Assembly: GCA_934167225.1 (NCBI GenBank)
Contig: CAKPLD010000001.1
Span: 26,106-90,105, forward strand
Origin: an uncultured Clostridia bacterium
Lineage (GTDB): Bacteria; Bacillota; Clostridia; TANB77; CAG-508
Length of the DNA stretch: 64,000 nt
Direction: 5' to 3'
Shown: positions 26,431 through 39,800 of the stretch, piece after piece
How positions within the stretch are numbered: the first letter of the stretch is position 1
Layout of the letters: every line of letters begins with the position of its first letter
Notes under the pieces: generated by a model
What the model was told of the DNA's origin: nothing
Seen by the model: the letters and a program-made list of their open reading frames with translations, nothing else
The model's database searches: none
Program-made: the position numbers and the translations under genes

Positions 26431-29400
26431 ATGAAAAAAAGAGCAAACAAAAAAAATAAAAAAAATAAACCATTATTTATAATCACATTACTAAGTTTTC
26501 TAATAATAATACTATTATCAATCTACATAATATATCTAAGATTCATCCCATATACAACTCTAGAATACGATGGATATGCGGTATCTGGAAAAGAAATAGC
26601 AAATAACCTATTAAACACAAATTTTGATGTAGATCATAGTATAAAAGCACTAGAAGTAAAAGACAGAGATGCAATTTACGAAAATTTAAACACATATTAT
26701 TTAGGGGCGAGCAAGCAAGACAACATAAACATAAATTACCCAATATATGTAAATAACTCGTTAGCACTATATAACCTATCATCAAAAGTAAAATTAATAA
26801 CAGACGACTTCGAAGAAATACAAGGATATAGTGGAACAACACTAACATCAGGAGAATTATATAATGCAAATACACTAGAAAGAGCAGACTACAACAATTA
26901 CATATTACTAAAAAATGCAGATAATTTATATATAAACACAAAAGAATTCAAAATAAAAACAAACATGAACGAATATACAATAAAGATGAATAGTATAATA
27001 AACTTTACGAAAGATTTTATAACATACTACACACTAAATAATGGAGAATTCCAATATAATAAAATACTTGATATAGACGAAAATTCTACAATTACGGTAG
27101 AAGATTACAACAAAAAATACACATATAAAGAATTTTTAATGAACTTAGGAATAATAAAAGAAGAAAAAAATAACCAAACAGACGAAAAACAAGAAGAGCA
27201 AAAAAAGGAAGAAAACAAAACAAACGAAAAAAATACAACAATAGAAGAAACAAAACAGCCAACAGAGGAAAAACAAGAAGAACCAGAAAACACAACAAAT
27301 GAAACACCACAAACATCAAATCAAGATAATAACCAGGAAAATATAGACATAGAAAAAATATGGATAAAGCCTACTGTAACATGTACAGACTTTGTATCAA
27401 ATGTATATAGTGCGGTTGCAAATTTAAGTATATCAGATCCAAGCAATGTAATTTATAAAGCAATAACATTTACATTTTACAGAGGAGATGAAATAGCATT
27501 TAGAATATCTAGCACAAATGAAGGAGAAGTAAAAGTAACAAAATTATTACCAAATACAAAGTACAAAATAGTAGGAAAATATCAATATAAAAACAGAGAA
27601 GGAAGTATAATAGAAAACACCATTTTAGAACAAGAAATAACAACAAAAGGAGTAGATCAATTAAATCCAATAGAAATGGGATTTGAAAATGGGCAAATAT
27701 ATTCAAACAAAATACAACTTAACAATTTTAGAATAGCATCAAATATATCAGATGAAGCGATAAATGGTGTGTCAAAAGCAGATATATCAATAAATGGGGT
27801 AAAATACGCAATCGATACAAGCACACTAAGAAAACTTTTAAAGGGAGAAAGTATAACATATGAGTCAAAAGATGGATTAAAATCCAACAGCACATGTGAC
27901 TATGAAATTATATTTTACGATACAGCAGGAAATATAATGGCACTAAAAAACAACAAAGGCTCAACTGTTACATCAAAGCAAGCACCAAGTGTAAAAATAA
28001 AAGTACAAACTCAAGAGGTAATATCTGTTAAAACAGAGGCAACAATTACCAATGAAGATAATGTCGAAATAAATAATTACCGATATGTACTATATTCAGA
28101 AACAGGAGAAGTGGTTTCTAGTGGCAATATGGAAAAATCTTTAGAATTTAAAGATCTTGATCCACAAAAAGTATATACAATAAAAATATATGCAGATTTT
28201 GACATATCAGATGGAAGGGGAATGCAGTATAACCAAGAAATAGGAACAAGTACATTTTCAACATTACCATTGAGTAAACTAGGTAGTTTAAAATTAGATG
28301 TTAGTTATGATGACAATAATGATATAACATATAATAGTATAAATTTAACAACAAAAATAAATACAGCAAAAACAGATAATAGATTAATTAAAATACTAAA
28401 AAATGTAAAATTAACCATAACAGATGAAAACGAAAATGAAGTATCATCTGTAGATATTCCAAATATAGCAGAATTAGCAGAGGATAGTGGAATACAAAAT
28501 TTAATACAAAATTTGAAATCTAACACAAAGTATAATATTGTAATAACAGCAACTGCTATGCAAGGAAATGTTGAAGAAGAAATTCTTACATCATATACAT
28601 TAAGAAATTTCATTACCAACAAATCTCCTGCAAAAGTAAATATATCAAATACAATTGTTACAACAAGTTTAATTGATTTTGACATATATATTGATGATAT
28701 AGATGGTTGTTGTGCCGAAAATAAAGTAAGAATAAAAATAAGTGATGGATTTGGAAAAGAATATATGCCCAATATAGATCCAAGTGAAATAGAAAGTAAT
28801 ACAAAAATACCTACAAACCAATGGGTAAGGCTAACCTACAGTGGCTTAAATGAAAATGAAACATATACATTAGTAGCAGATGTAGAAGCATATAACGAAA
28901 CAAATGACACAAGTAAAACACAAAACAATTACCAAATAAATACAACACAATTTGTTACAACAGGCTTAGGAGGAGAAATTGATTTATTAGGTTTAAATAG
29001 AAAGCAAGAAGAAGCATCTAAAAACTTAATAGATGTAAAATCTAACAATAACTGGTATTCACAGTGTTTTGATGCAATAAAAAAATCATATGAATTAGAC
29101 GAAAATTCATCAGTTCAATTTAAAATAGACTCTAAATACAATTACGGAAAAACATACAATGAAAATGATAATACTTTAGAATTATTATCTAACCAATGCT
29201 ATGTATATGATTTTACAAAATATGCAGGACAAACAGTAACAATTTCATTTTCTGCAAAAATAACAGAGGAAAATGCTAAAATATATATTCAGCAAGGTAA
29301 AAAAATAGGCGAAAATATTGAGCAAATAACTGGAATTAAAAAAGGTGAATTTATAGAATACCAAAAAACATTAAATATTCCAGAAGATGGTTATCTTGGA

Positions 29401-32400
29401 TTTTATTTGGAAAAATATGTAGAAACAATTCCTCCTGCAAATGAGGATGAAGAAGAAACGACAAAAGAAAAAGATTACAATTTGATTATAAAGAATTTAC
29501 AAGTAGAATTAGGAACTGAAAAAACAGAATATTCTAAGTATGGGTACAAACTTTTAGCAAATACGGAAGTGAATTTCATAGATGAAAACCAGGTAACATA
29601 TAACAAAGATGAAGGAAAATGCAAATACTATGTAAGGCTAACATCTGATAAAGGCTTATTTAAAGAATTTGATTATGATTATAATTCAACAGAAATGATA
29701 AAAGAAGAATATGCATATCAAATCGATGAAACAAGTGAAAGTGTAGATTATACTTTAGAGCTAATTATAAAACAATATGGAAGAGAATATGTATTAAGTT
29801 CTGTAGAATTTAACTATAATCCAGAAACATCAATAGAAATAAAAAGCATATCAAGTGTTGATGAATTTAAAGAAATACAGCCATATGGAAATTATATTGT
29901 TCTAAAAGATATTGAATTAACAAATGCATCTAGTCAAAATGAATTTACATATGGAAATCCAAATATTCCTTTTTTTGGTAGTATAGATTTTAATGGTAAA
30001 ACAATAAGCAAAGAAACATATTCTTTAAATTACGGAAAAGAAACAACATCATATATATTTTATAAATTAGATGAAAACGCAGATTTAAAAAATATAGTGT
30101 TAGATTATTATATAAACAATCCAAAAAATAGATATACAACAAGTGTAGAGGGAATAGATACATTCATTGCTAAAGAAGATGGAATATATTCATTTTTTTT
30201 ATATAATAATGGTTCAATTGATAATATAGTGCTAAATTTAAAGGAAAGCACAAGAAAACAAAGAATTAATGTGGGTCTTATAGGTTATAGAAATGAAGGA
30301 AAAATTGAAAACTTTATCATTAATTATGAAACAACTCTATATGGTTCACAGTATATGTCAGGTGTTTGTTTGTATTCAACAGGAACCGTGCAAAATGGAT
30401 ATATTTATGGAAATGGAATAGAAGCAATAGATGATATTACAATTGGAGACTATAGATATATAGCAGGAGTGGTTTTTCAAGTAGAAGATAAGGGTATTGT
30501 TCAAAATATTTATAATATATCGACAATAAAAATGTATCACTGTGATTCTACATATTCATATGCAGCAAATATTGTTTATAATGTTGGATATCCACCTGTA
30601 GTTGACGAAATGACAGGTTCTATAATATCTAGTAAAGACTCTACAGCAGAAGTAAGAAATGTATATTCTGTACAATCATTAATTACAATATATAATGGTT
30701 ATGAATATTATGGAGAAATGGATGCTAGTAACAAAGAGGCAAACATAGGTCCAAACATAATAAATAAATATACAAGCACAAAGGTCAATGAGTCATATTA
30801 TTTTTGCGATGTAACATATGAGGCAAATGATGCAAATATGAAATCATCTGCAACAGCACTTTATGAATCAGGAGTTCAGAATTTGATTTTAAATGCTAAT
30901 GGATATAATCAATTTATAGTAGATATGCTTGTAACAAATGGATATTATCCACAGCTAAAATTAAATTATTGTATGCCAAAACAAAATAATATAAGGATAG
31001 ATGTAACAGGAACCGAAATAATAGATATATTATCAGGTGAAAAAATAGAAAATAATGACATAACGAATTTAGAGTTAAGTGATAGAGTAAGAAGCGAAAT
31101 AGAATCATATATTAAGTCAAACAATGTAAATATAAATGATGAAAATATAGCATTAGTAAGCTTTAGAGTTTATAACCCAGCAGGAACAACAATAAGCGAA
31201 ATTAATGTAAAATATATGGATTCTGAAATTATAACTCAAAGTTATGAAAAAAAGGTAAGTACAGTGTATGTTATACTAAAAAATCCTACATCATTTTTAG
31301 ATATATATGATATTGATTCTGTAAAAAGTAGAATGGCTAATGGAAAGATAAAAGAATCTGTATATGGTGAAAATGAGGATTTAGGTACAAGAAAAATTGC
31401 TGTTAAATTTATAAAGAAAATAGAAAATGCCGAAGATTGGAACAACATAAATAATGACGATGCAAACGGTGTTAGTGGACTTATTCAAAATTATATATTG
31501 GCAAATGACATAGATTTTGCAAATGCCGATTATTCTCCTTATATAACAGGAGATTTCCAAGGATATATAGATGGAAAATATAATGGGAAAATTCATACCC
31601 TAAAAAATATAGAAGGGACCTCATCCGTAATATCTAATTTTAGTAAAGGAACAATAAAAAATATATATGTAGATAATTTAGTAATAAATTCTAATTCTAA
31701 AGAAAAAGGATTTATTGGAAAAGCTAATATAAATGAAGATATAGAAATAAGTAATATTCATATAAAAAACATGGAAGTTACATCAACATATCAAGGTGAT
31801 TCTCCATGTATAGGTGGAATAGTTGGATATTTAAATAGTGGATCTACAAGTTTAGCTGAAAATGTGAAAATACAAAATTGTTCTATTCAAGGCTTTACAA
31901 TAGATTTTGAAAATACAAATGTAACAGATATAAGAGTAGGAGGAATTGTAGGATATCTTTATATATATGGTGGAGTAGAAGCTCATATTTCAAATTCGTT
32001 TGTTCAAAATTTGTTAGTAAATGCAAATGTAACATCAAATATGGGAATAGGAGGAATCGTTGGATACAAAGGTCATGACGCAGATGAAAGAGTAAAAAAA
32101 GGAACTCCATATGTATATATAGAAAAATGCTATACTACTGGAAAAATTAATACACTAAACTATGCAGGTGGAATTTTAGGATATGGAAGATTTGCAAATA
32201 CATATATTAAATATTGCTATAGTATGGTAAATATAACAAGTAAGATAACTTCTGGAAATGCTTATATTGGAGGTATTGCAGGATATAGTGATACGGGAGT
32301 ATCAAATATAACAAATAACTTCTATTTAGGAAATATTTATGTTGCAGGAAATAACGTTAATTGTGTAAATAGAATATTTGGTGGAAATGTAGGAACAGTT

Positions 32401-35400
32401 TCATATAAAAACTATGCATATCAAGACCAATTAATAAATGGAGAAATTATAACAAATACACTAGGTGCAACTAAATTGTTAACATATTCGGAAACTTTTC
32501 AAATGAATACATATACAAATTTATTAGAATATAATGATAAATATGCATATATAATTATAAAAGACGGAGAAGAATTTAATTTGCTAGAAAATGAATATTT
32601 ACCACAATTAAAAGATACAGATGGAAATGTTTTAGCAAACCAAAAGCTCACAGCTATTGATAATGACCTTAAGTTAGATTCTATTACATCAACACCATCT
32701 AGTGACAAAACAGAAGTAACAGTTGTGATGAAATTTGAAAATAGAAATAATTTAAATTTGACAAGAGTAAAAATAGAAAATAATGATATGCAAGTTAAAG
32801 AAGGAACATGGAAAACAGAAAAAGATGCAAATGGTTTAACAGTTGTAACATTTGTCGCAACACCAAACAGAGCATATGATAGTTACAAAATAGAAAGCAT
32901 ATTCTATGAGAGAAATGGTCAGGAAACTGAAAAAGAAATTACAACAAAAATAAAGGTGGAATTGTTTAAGGGAATTTCAAATGCAACAGAGTGGAACGAG
33001 TTTTTCTCTGGTGAAGGAAGAACGTCTGAAGGACAAAATGTTAAAATAACAGGAAATATAGATTTTAGCACAGTAGATAAAATTGAAAACAATGTTGTAG
33101 TTGGAAAATTAGAAGCAGACGAAGTAAAAACAATTTCAAACATAAATCTTACAAATTTAAAAGACAACAGTGGATTTATAAAAGAAGTGAAAACAAGTTT
33201 TGCAAACCTTAATTTTGAAAATTGTGTTATAAAAGGAAGTGGAAATTCAATTGGATTAGTTTCATTATTAAGAGGTGGAATGAAAAATTGTAACTTCACT
33301 AATATTAATATTGAAAACACTGGAGATAACACAGGAGTTGTAGGAAGAAGCATTGTTGGAAGTTTCAACAATATAAATTTAACAAAGGTACAAAACAAAG
33401 GTAGAAATTATTTAGGAAGTTTATGTGGACAGGCAACATCTAATGGAGGTTCATCAAACTTAAAAGGTACATATATAAACATAACTGGAGAAGGAAATTA
33501 CATTGGTGGTATATTTGGAACAGTAGACGGAACAATAAATACAATATCAACATACCAATATTCTGAAAATGGAAAATTAAATGAGGATACTGAAACAGAA
33601 TATCTTGTTAAAGGGAATAGTAGAATTGGTGGAAATATTGGTAGATATGCAAGCTCGTGGGTAATTAATTTAACAGTAACTAATAGTACAATAAAAGGAA
33701 ATAGCAATATTGGAGGAAATGTTGGAGAAGGAAGCGGAAATATAAAAGATGCAAAATCAGAAAATAATATCATAAATGCTCAAGGTGACAACATTGGAGG
33801 AAATGTTGGTACACATGGATGGACATCTACCCGGACTTACATCTAAAAATAATAAAATAACAGGAAAATCAAGTGTTGGAGGAAACTCTGGAGATTCTGG
33901 ATGGACCACAGATGACAATTTATTAGCCCAAAATAATACAATTGAAGGAATAACAAATGTTGGTGGATGTATAGGATATGCAAGTCACTACTATAGTGAT
34001 TCTAACAACATAAAATCAGAAGGTGCAAAACAAATTATTTCTGGACAAAATTATGTTGGAGGAACAATAGGACGTTCAAAAGGAAAGATAAAAAATGCAA
34101 AAGCAGAAGAATGTACGATTAAAGCAACTGGAAGTTATGGAGGAGGTATTGTTGGATGCTCTGAGTATTCTACAACATCAATATCAACTTCAAATAATAG
34201 TAATTTTGCTATTGCAGGAGCTAAAGCTAAAAAAGTAAATTTAACAGTTGGTTTAAATTATGCAGGTGGAATAGTTGGGTATCAAGTAGGAAGTGTATAT
34301 GGTACAGTTTTAGAAGATAGTATAATTACAGCAAATGGTACTAATGCAGGTGGAATTGCAGGATTTTATACAGGTTATGTTGGATCATCAGCTGGTTCAA
34401 TTTCATCATCAAACTTCTTCTTAATGCATTCATATTCTGCAAATTCAACAGTAAAAGCTCAAAATAACGCAGGAGGAATAGTAGGAAGATTTGTATTTGG
34501 AAATATACAATATTGTTATGTTGCAAATACAAATGTTATAGCAAGTAAATCATCAAGCGGAGGTTTAGTTGGATATTTTGATAATTCAAAATTAAGTAAT
34601 ATTCAGTACAAAGGTACAATAAAATATAATTTTGTAGCAAACACTGAAAATGACAAAACTATTTCTGGTGCAAATTCGGTGGGTGGACTAGTTGGAACAT
34701 TGGCTAAAAACCTAAATTACGATGAAGACATTGAAAAATATAACAATATTGAATGTAACCTTGTTGTAACAGATGTTTCGTCAAATGGATTGTATGTGGA
34801 TATGGGATGTGGCTCTGTTGCCGGAACATCAAAAGGTACTCCTCAAGGAAAATATATGAACAATATATATGTATATGATTGCTCAACATTAAATAAAGTT
34901 CAAGTTGGAGGAATTACCGAAGAAAAAGAAAACTTAAAAATGATAAGTAGCGGTGAACTAAAAACCAATATATATACTAAAAATACTAAAATTATAGATG
35001 AAGAAGGTTATACTGTAGGAAATGAAGGTTTAAATTTTGGAAATACAAGATATAGCTATACAGATGGTTATTTCCCAATTTTAAAAACAAGTGGAGTTGC
35101 AGAGTTATATTGGGATAGTAATAGGTTAAATGTTATACAAAATAAAATTCCTATACCTAGCAGAACAGCCCAATTTTCTATGGAAGACGAAGTATCTTTA
35201 GACGAAGCAAATTTAAGTGTTATGTCATTAGAAGAATTACAAGATAGTGAATTACCAGAAGTATTTGTTTATGCAGTAGATGTAGATAAAATAAATATCG
35301 AATTTAGAAATTCAAACTATGAATTTGATTCGAAATTTAAAATTACATCAAATGACAAAACAATTGTAGAATTATCTAATATAGAAACACCAGTTTATAC

Positions 35401-36643
35401 ACTTGAATATGATTTTAATACACCATTGGAAATTGATGTTTTAAATTCAAGCTATTCATATAAAAAGACAATAAATCCAGAAGAAGTGAGAAGCATGTTA
35501 TCTATAATAGATGATGAATACATGTATTTAAGTGAAGGAAAAGTTTGCTCAAATAAAAGAACTTTGAACGGAGAATATTGTAATTTGTACAAAGAAAAAA
35601 TGTTAGATAAAAATGGTAATATTTATGATGTTAAAACAGCAAACAATATTGGAAAAATAGGTGGAGAAATACATTTATTAGAAGAACCAATACCACTTCA
35701 AGAATCTATGGAATCAAATACAAAAATACAAACTTTTGCACATTGTTCGAAAGTTACACAAAATGATGGAAAATCTATATTTAAGTCAAAGCAAATTTTT
35801 GTCAAGAATGGATATATGTATGTTGTTGACGGAAAAATGAACAATAAAAATGGTCTAGCATTAATAGATTGCGTTAATAACAAGCAATATGAAACTATTT
35901 TAGGCGAAGATGGAATGTTATACAATTTGCTTACAGAAATAAAATATCCTGAGAACTTTAAAAACAATGAAATTGTTGCAATGACAGGAAATATGGATCA
36001 AACCAGTGATATTACTATGTTGTATTATTCAAATGGAAAAGTTTTAGCTTTTAATTATGTAACAGGTGAAGTTAAATATGAGAATGAAGTCGAAGATGAG
36101 AAGGTAAGTTTGTTAAGTTATATTGGTGAAAGTTTCAGCGTAAAAAATATTGCATATAAAATTGAAGAAAAAGATTATCAAAAAGCACAAGAACTTGAGA
36201 ATAAGTTAAATAAAGTGTCAATTGATGAGGCAAGTGAAAAAATAAGTAAAGATATAAATACAAATTCTTTAGAAGAAAAAAATAGTGTTTCTGAAGGAAG
36301 CAATTTTAGTAATAAAAACAACACTGAAACTTCTAGAACAAATGATGAGGCTTTACAAGATATAAAAGATGGTTATAGTTCTCATAATAAATATGTTACA
36401 ACATATGACCCAAGTACACAAAGTTATGTTGTTTATAGTACCGCAGAATTGATTGAAGGAAAAACGCCAATTACAGTAAGTGAAAATGAGAAAATTAATG
36501 GGAATAAAGATTTGATTTCTTATTACTCTAATGTTTCTAATAGTACTGATGAACTTAAAAGTTTTGGAGGAATTGCTATATTTGTTATTTTGGGATCAAT
36601 ATGTGTGATTTTGATAGTTTTATATAAAAAAACAAATAGGTAG
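26431..36643 (+). CDS. Giant membrane-anchored surface protein with FN3-like and GLUG-type repeats (about 3403 aa, one +1 frameshift)
   Basis: N-terminal membrane helix (about 14-36), a unique N-domain to about 240, an acidic Glu/Lys/Thr-rich linker (about 240-305), fibronectin-III-like modules carrying LLPNTKYKI-type turns, a jelly-roll-like module near 870-1040, then a long beta-helix region with some 18 IGGIVGY-type (GLUG-like) repeats. It ends in a C-terminal membrane helix (IAIFVILGSICVILIVLYKK). It is thus anchored at both ends, with no LPxTG. The frame breaks at CGG 33832, inside the GLUG repeats; the same repeat type continues in the +1 frame, so the two parts are one gene. It heads the locus that contains the F1-like ATPase genes. 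Adhesion or cell-surface interaction is inferred from the modules. Confidence 0.75.
33832..33835 (+). other. In-frame CGG with +1 shift, giant surface gene
   Basis: TCT ACC CGG ACT in frame zero, with TAA four codons on; ACC (C) GGA CTT ACA after the skip. GLUG-type repeats lie on both sides (IGGNVG before, VGGNSG after). Confidence 0.8.
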
Positions 36644-36665
36644 GCTATATAGCTTGCCTATTTTT
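36634..36665 (+). terminator. Hairpin over the giant gene's stop codon
   Basis: AAATAGG (36634-36640) pairs with CCTATTT (36657-36663), followed by T residues. The stop TAG lies in the loop. Confidence 0.55.
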
Positions 36666-36702
36666 AATTAAAATGAAACCATGACAAAAACCGTAACACA
36701 AT

Positions 36703-36735
36703 TGTAATATAAATGTAATATAAATGTAATATAAA
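36703..36735 (+). repeat. Three tandem copies of TGTAATATAAA
   Basis: Exact 11-bp units at 36703, 36714 and 36725, upstream of the second surface-protein promoter. One unit is about a helical turn, so they might be a binding-site array. Confidence 0.6.
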
Positions 36736-36817
36736 CTTGTAAAACCGCTAAGGGCATAGAACGTAAGGATTGAGAGGATGAAAACATATGAAGGAAAAAA
36801 ATGTCAAATTTTATATA

Positions 36818-36846
36818 TTGAAAAATGTAAATTAGTATGGTAAACT
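36818..36846 (+). promoter_or_regulatory. Promoter of the 1912-aa gene
   Basis: TTGAAA at 36818-36823 and TAAACT at 36841-36846, spacing 17. Confidence 0.5.
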
Positions 36847-36898
36847 GTAAAAGAAAAATAATGTCAAAAACAGCAGTAAATAAGGGAGATAAGGGTCA

Positions 36899-39800
36899 AT
36901 GAAAAAATATATTTTCTTTTTTATAAGTATAGGAATTTTATTAGGAGCTATTTTAATTTATAATGTAGTACATGTTGAAGAAAGTAAAAAGGAAACTTTT
37001 TCAGAATCTGGTTACATATTAAATGGCTCTACAAATAGGTATTACTTTTACCAAGATGAAACATATACAACAACATATAATAAGCAAATAACATTTTACG
37101 ATACAGAAGGAACAAAGGTAACTTTAGATAACACTAATTTTGTACACTATACTAGTGGTAATGTAGTTGCTTTGCAAGAAGGAGTTTTGTTAGATTTAAG
37201 TAAAATAGGAGACAACCCTATTGTATATTACGATATTTCTGCAAATAAAGAAATAAAGAAAATATCAAATAGATACACAGTTAAAAATTTAGATAATGAT
37301 TTACAATTTGAACAAGCAATATGGAAGGTATCAGCTAATAAATATATTGTTTTAGCAAATAAACTAAAAATAATATTGAATAACGGAATGACAAAAGATG
37401 TAGAAGGTTATGTGGAATTTGAATATTCGGATAATGAAATTGTAAATATATATAACCAAGAATTCAGTTACCAAACAATATCATCAAATTCGTATATAGA
37501 ATTGGATAATGGAATAAAAATTAATCTTGGAAACAAGATAGTAAGCCAAAATGACGATAATAAAATGTCATTAGAAGATATGGTAATAAATTCAAATGAC
37601 AATGTAACATTAGTAGATTTGAAAAAAGATGATAGCGAAAACGAAACACAAGAAGATAACGAAGTAGAAAACAATGAGGTGGAAGAACAAAACCAAGTAC
37701 AAGTTGCAAATGGAGGAACATCTTCAAGTACAACTAGTAGTTCGACTTCAACTAGTTCATCAACAAGTAGTAGTACAACAATTATGCAAAATGGAACAGC
37801 ATCTACAGGAAGCACAGAAGAACAAAATGGAATAAATATAATTACGCCAGACATTTTATACGAATATGTTGATGATAATGAAAGCAAGGTAGATGAAACA
37901 ACAGTAGTAAATGAACCAAAATTCAAATTCGAGAATATGGAGACGACAGCTGTTGGAATAACGGGAAATATACAAGTACAAGATGAATTTGATACATTAT
38001 CAAAAGAAAATAATGTAAATATAAAAATAATTAATAACTCAACAGGAAAAACAGTATACACAAGTGAAGAGGCATATGGTGTTTTTAATATACCGGTTGA
38101 TGTGGAAACATTGTTGCCAAATACAAGCTATACCTTAATTACAAGTGCAACATATACTGTTAGTGAAAAAACATATACAAAAAACTTTATTTATAAAACA
38201 TTTGTAACATCTGATTTAGGAGTAAAAATAAATAAAGAAGCATATACAGACAGTTCTTTATCATTTAACATCCAATTTACAGATGAATTGGTAAATAGTT
38301 TGCAAGTTTCACTTCTAGATTCAAATGGAAATGAAATTGCAAATAGAAAGCAAACTGTAAAAAATAGTGGAACAAATGAAAATGTAATATTTGATGGTTT
38401 AACACCAAATACAGAATATATAGTTAGAGTTTCTAAAATAAGTTATGATGGAATAATACAAGAAGGAGACAACTGGAAAATAGATACAAATTGTAAAACA
38501 TTAAAAAGAAAGGCAAGTATAAACAATTTAAATTATTCTATAAATAAAAGAGATGGAACATTTACATTATATGTAGATAATATAACAGATGATGATAGTT
38601 CTATACAAAGTTATAAATATGTAGTATACAAATATACACAGGTACAAGATAAAAGCGGAAAATATAAACTTGATTATGACACGGAAAATATTATGTATCA
38701 AAGAGAAACAAGCAATAAAGAAATAACAGTATCAGTTGGAGACGAAAACAGTAGTGAAGCAATAGTTAGAGGACAATATTATGGATTTAAAGTAATTGCA
38801 ACAACATATGATAATGAAAAATATGTAGACATAGAAAGTTCAATATGTGGAGCGTTCACACTAAATGGAGCAACATTTCCAACAGTAAAATTTGAAAGAA
38901 TGGAAAGCGATTATCCACCAACAGAAATTAGGGGATGGCTATATATAATAGATAATGAAAATACAGTTTCGGTAGACAGCAAAAATCCATTAACAATAAC
39001 ATACTATAGCGATGTAAATGAAGGAGAAGTTTATGCAAAAAGAACAACATTAGAAAATGATGAAAGAACCACAGACTCAGATGGAAATGATGTTATAAAA
39101 CTATGGATTGACCTGGGAGAAAAAGGAAGTAGCAAAGATGGCCTAAAAGCGGAAACGTCATACACATTTGCTGTATATGGAACTGTTGATTTAAGAGATG
39201 GAAACGGTGAATACCAAAATACCCATATAGGAAGTACAATAGTTACAACAGGCTCATATCAAGACCTAACGGCTAATTTTGAAACCGAAAACAATGCAGA
39301 TAATGCATTTACTGTAGATTTAAATCTAGAAGGAGATAATATAGCAAGAGAAGGTTTATCTAGTGTAAATATTATGTTATATGAAGGTTCAGGAGATATA
39401 AACCAAGGGGAATACAAAAATTGGACAAGAACTATAACAGAAAATAATTTTACATCATGTTTAAAAAATGTAAAAGGAGATAACCAAGTAAACAGTTTGC
39501 AAGAGTTATTTTTCGACAATACTCTAGTTATAACACCATCATTTATAGGTGGGGGAAAAGAAGCAAATTATACAGAAACAAATTATCAAGTATTAGTTAC
39601 AGCAACAGTAGATGGAACAACATATGAAAATAAAATACCAATAAAAACAGCAGATGATGGAGACGAAAACACTGGAAATACAACATATACAGATAATAAA
39701 TCAAAAGAAACATATTCAGCTTCATATATTATAGTAAAAGGAAAAGGAACGACACCAGAAGTACCAGATGATTACAAAAACGTAGAAGCAACAGCAATTA

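Noticed and set aside
37700..37790. Ser/Thr codon repeats in the surface genes as a microsatellite or CRISPR-like array
   Set aside because: They are in frame, code for a linker found in two paralogues and have no regular spacer-repeat structure.
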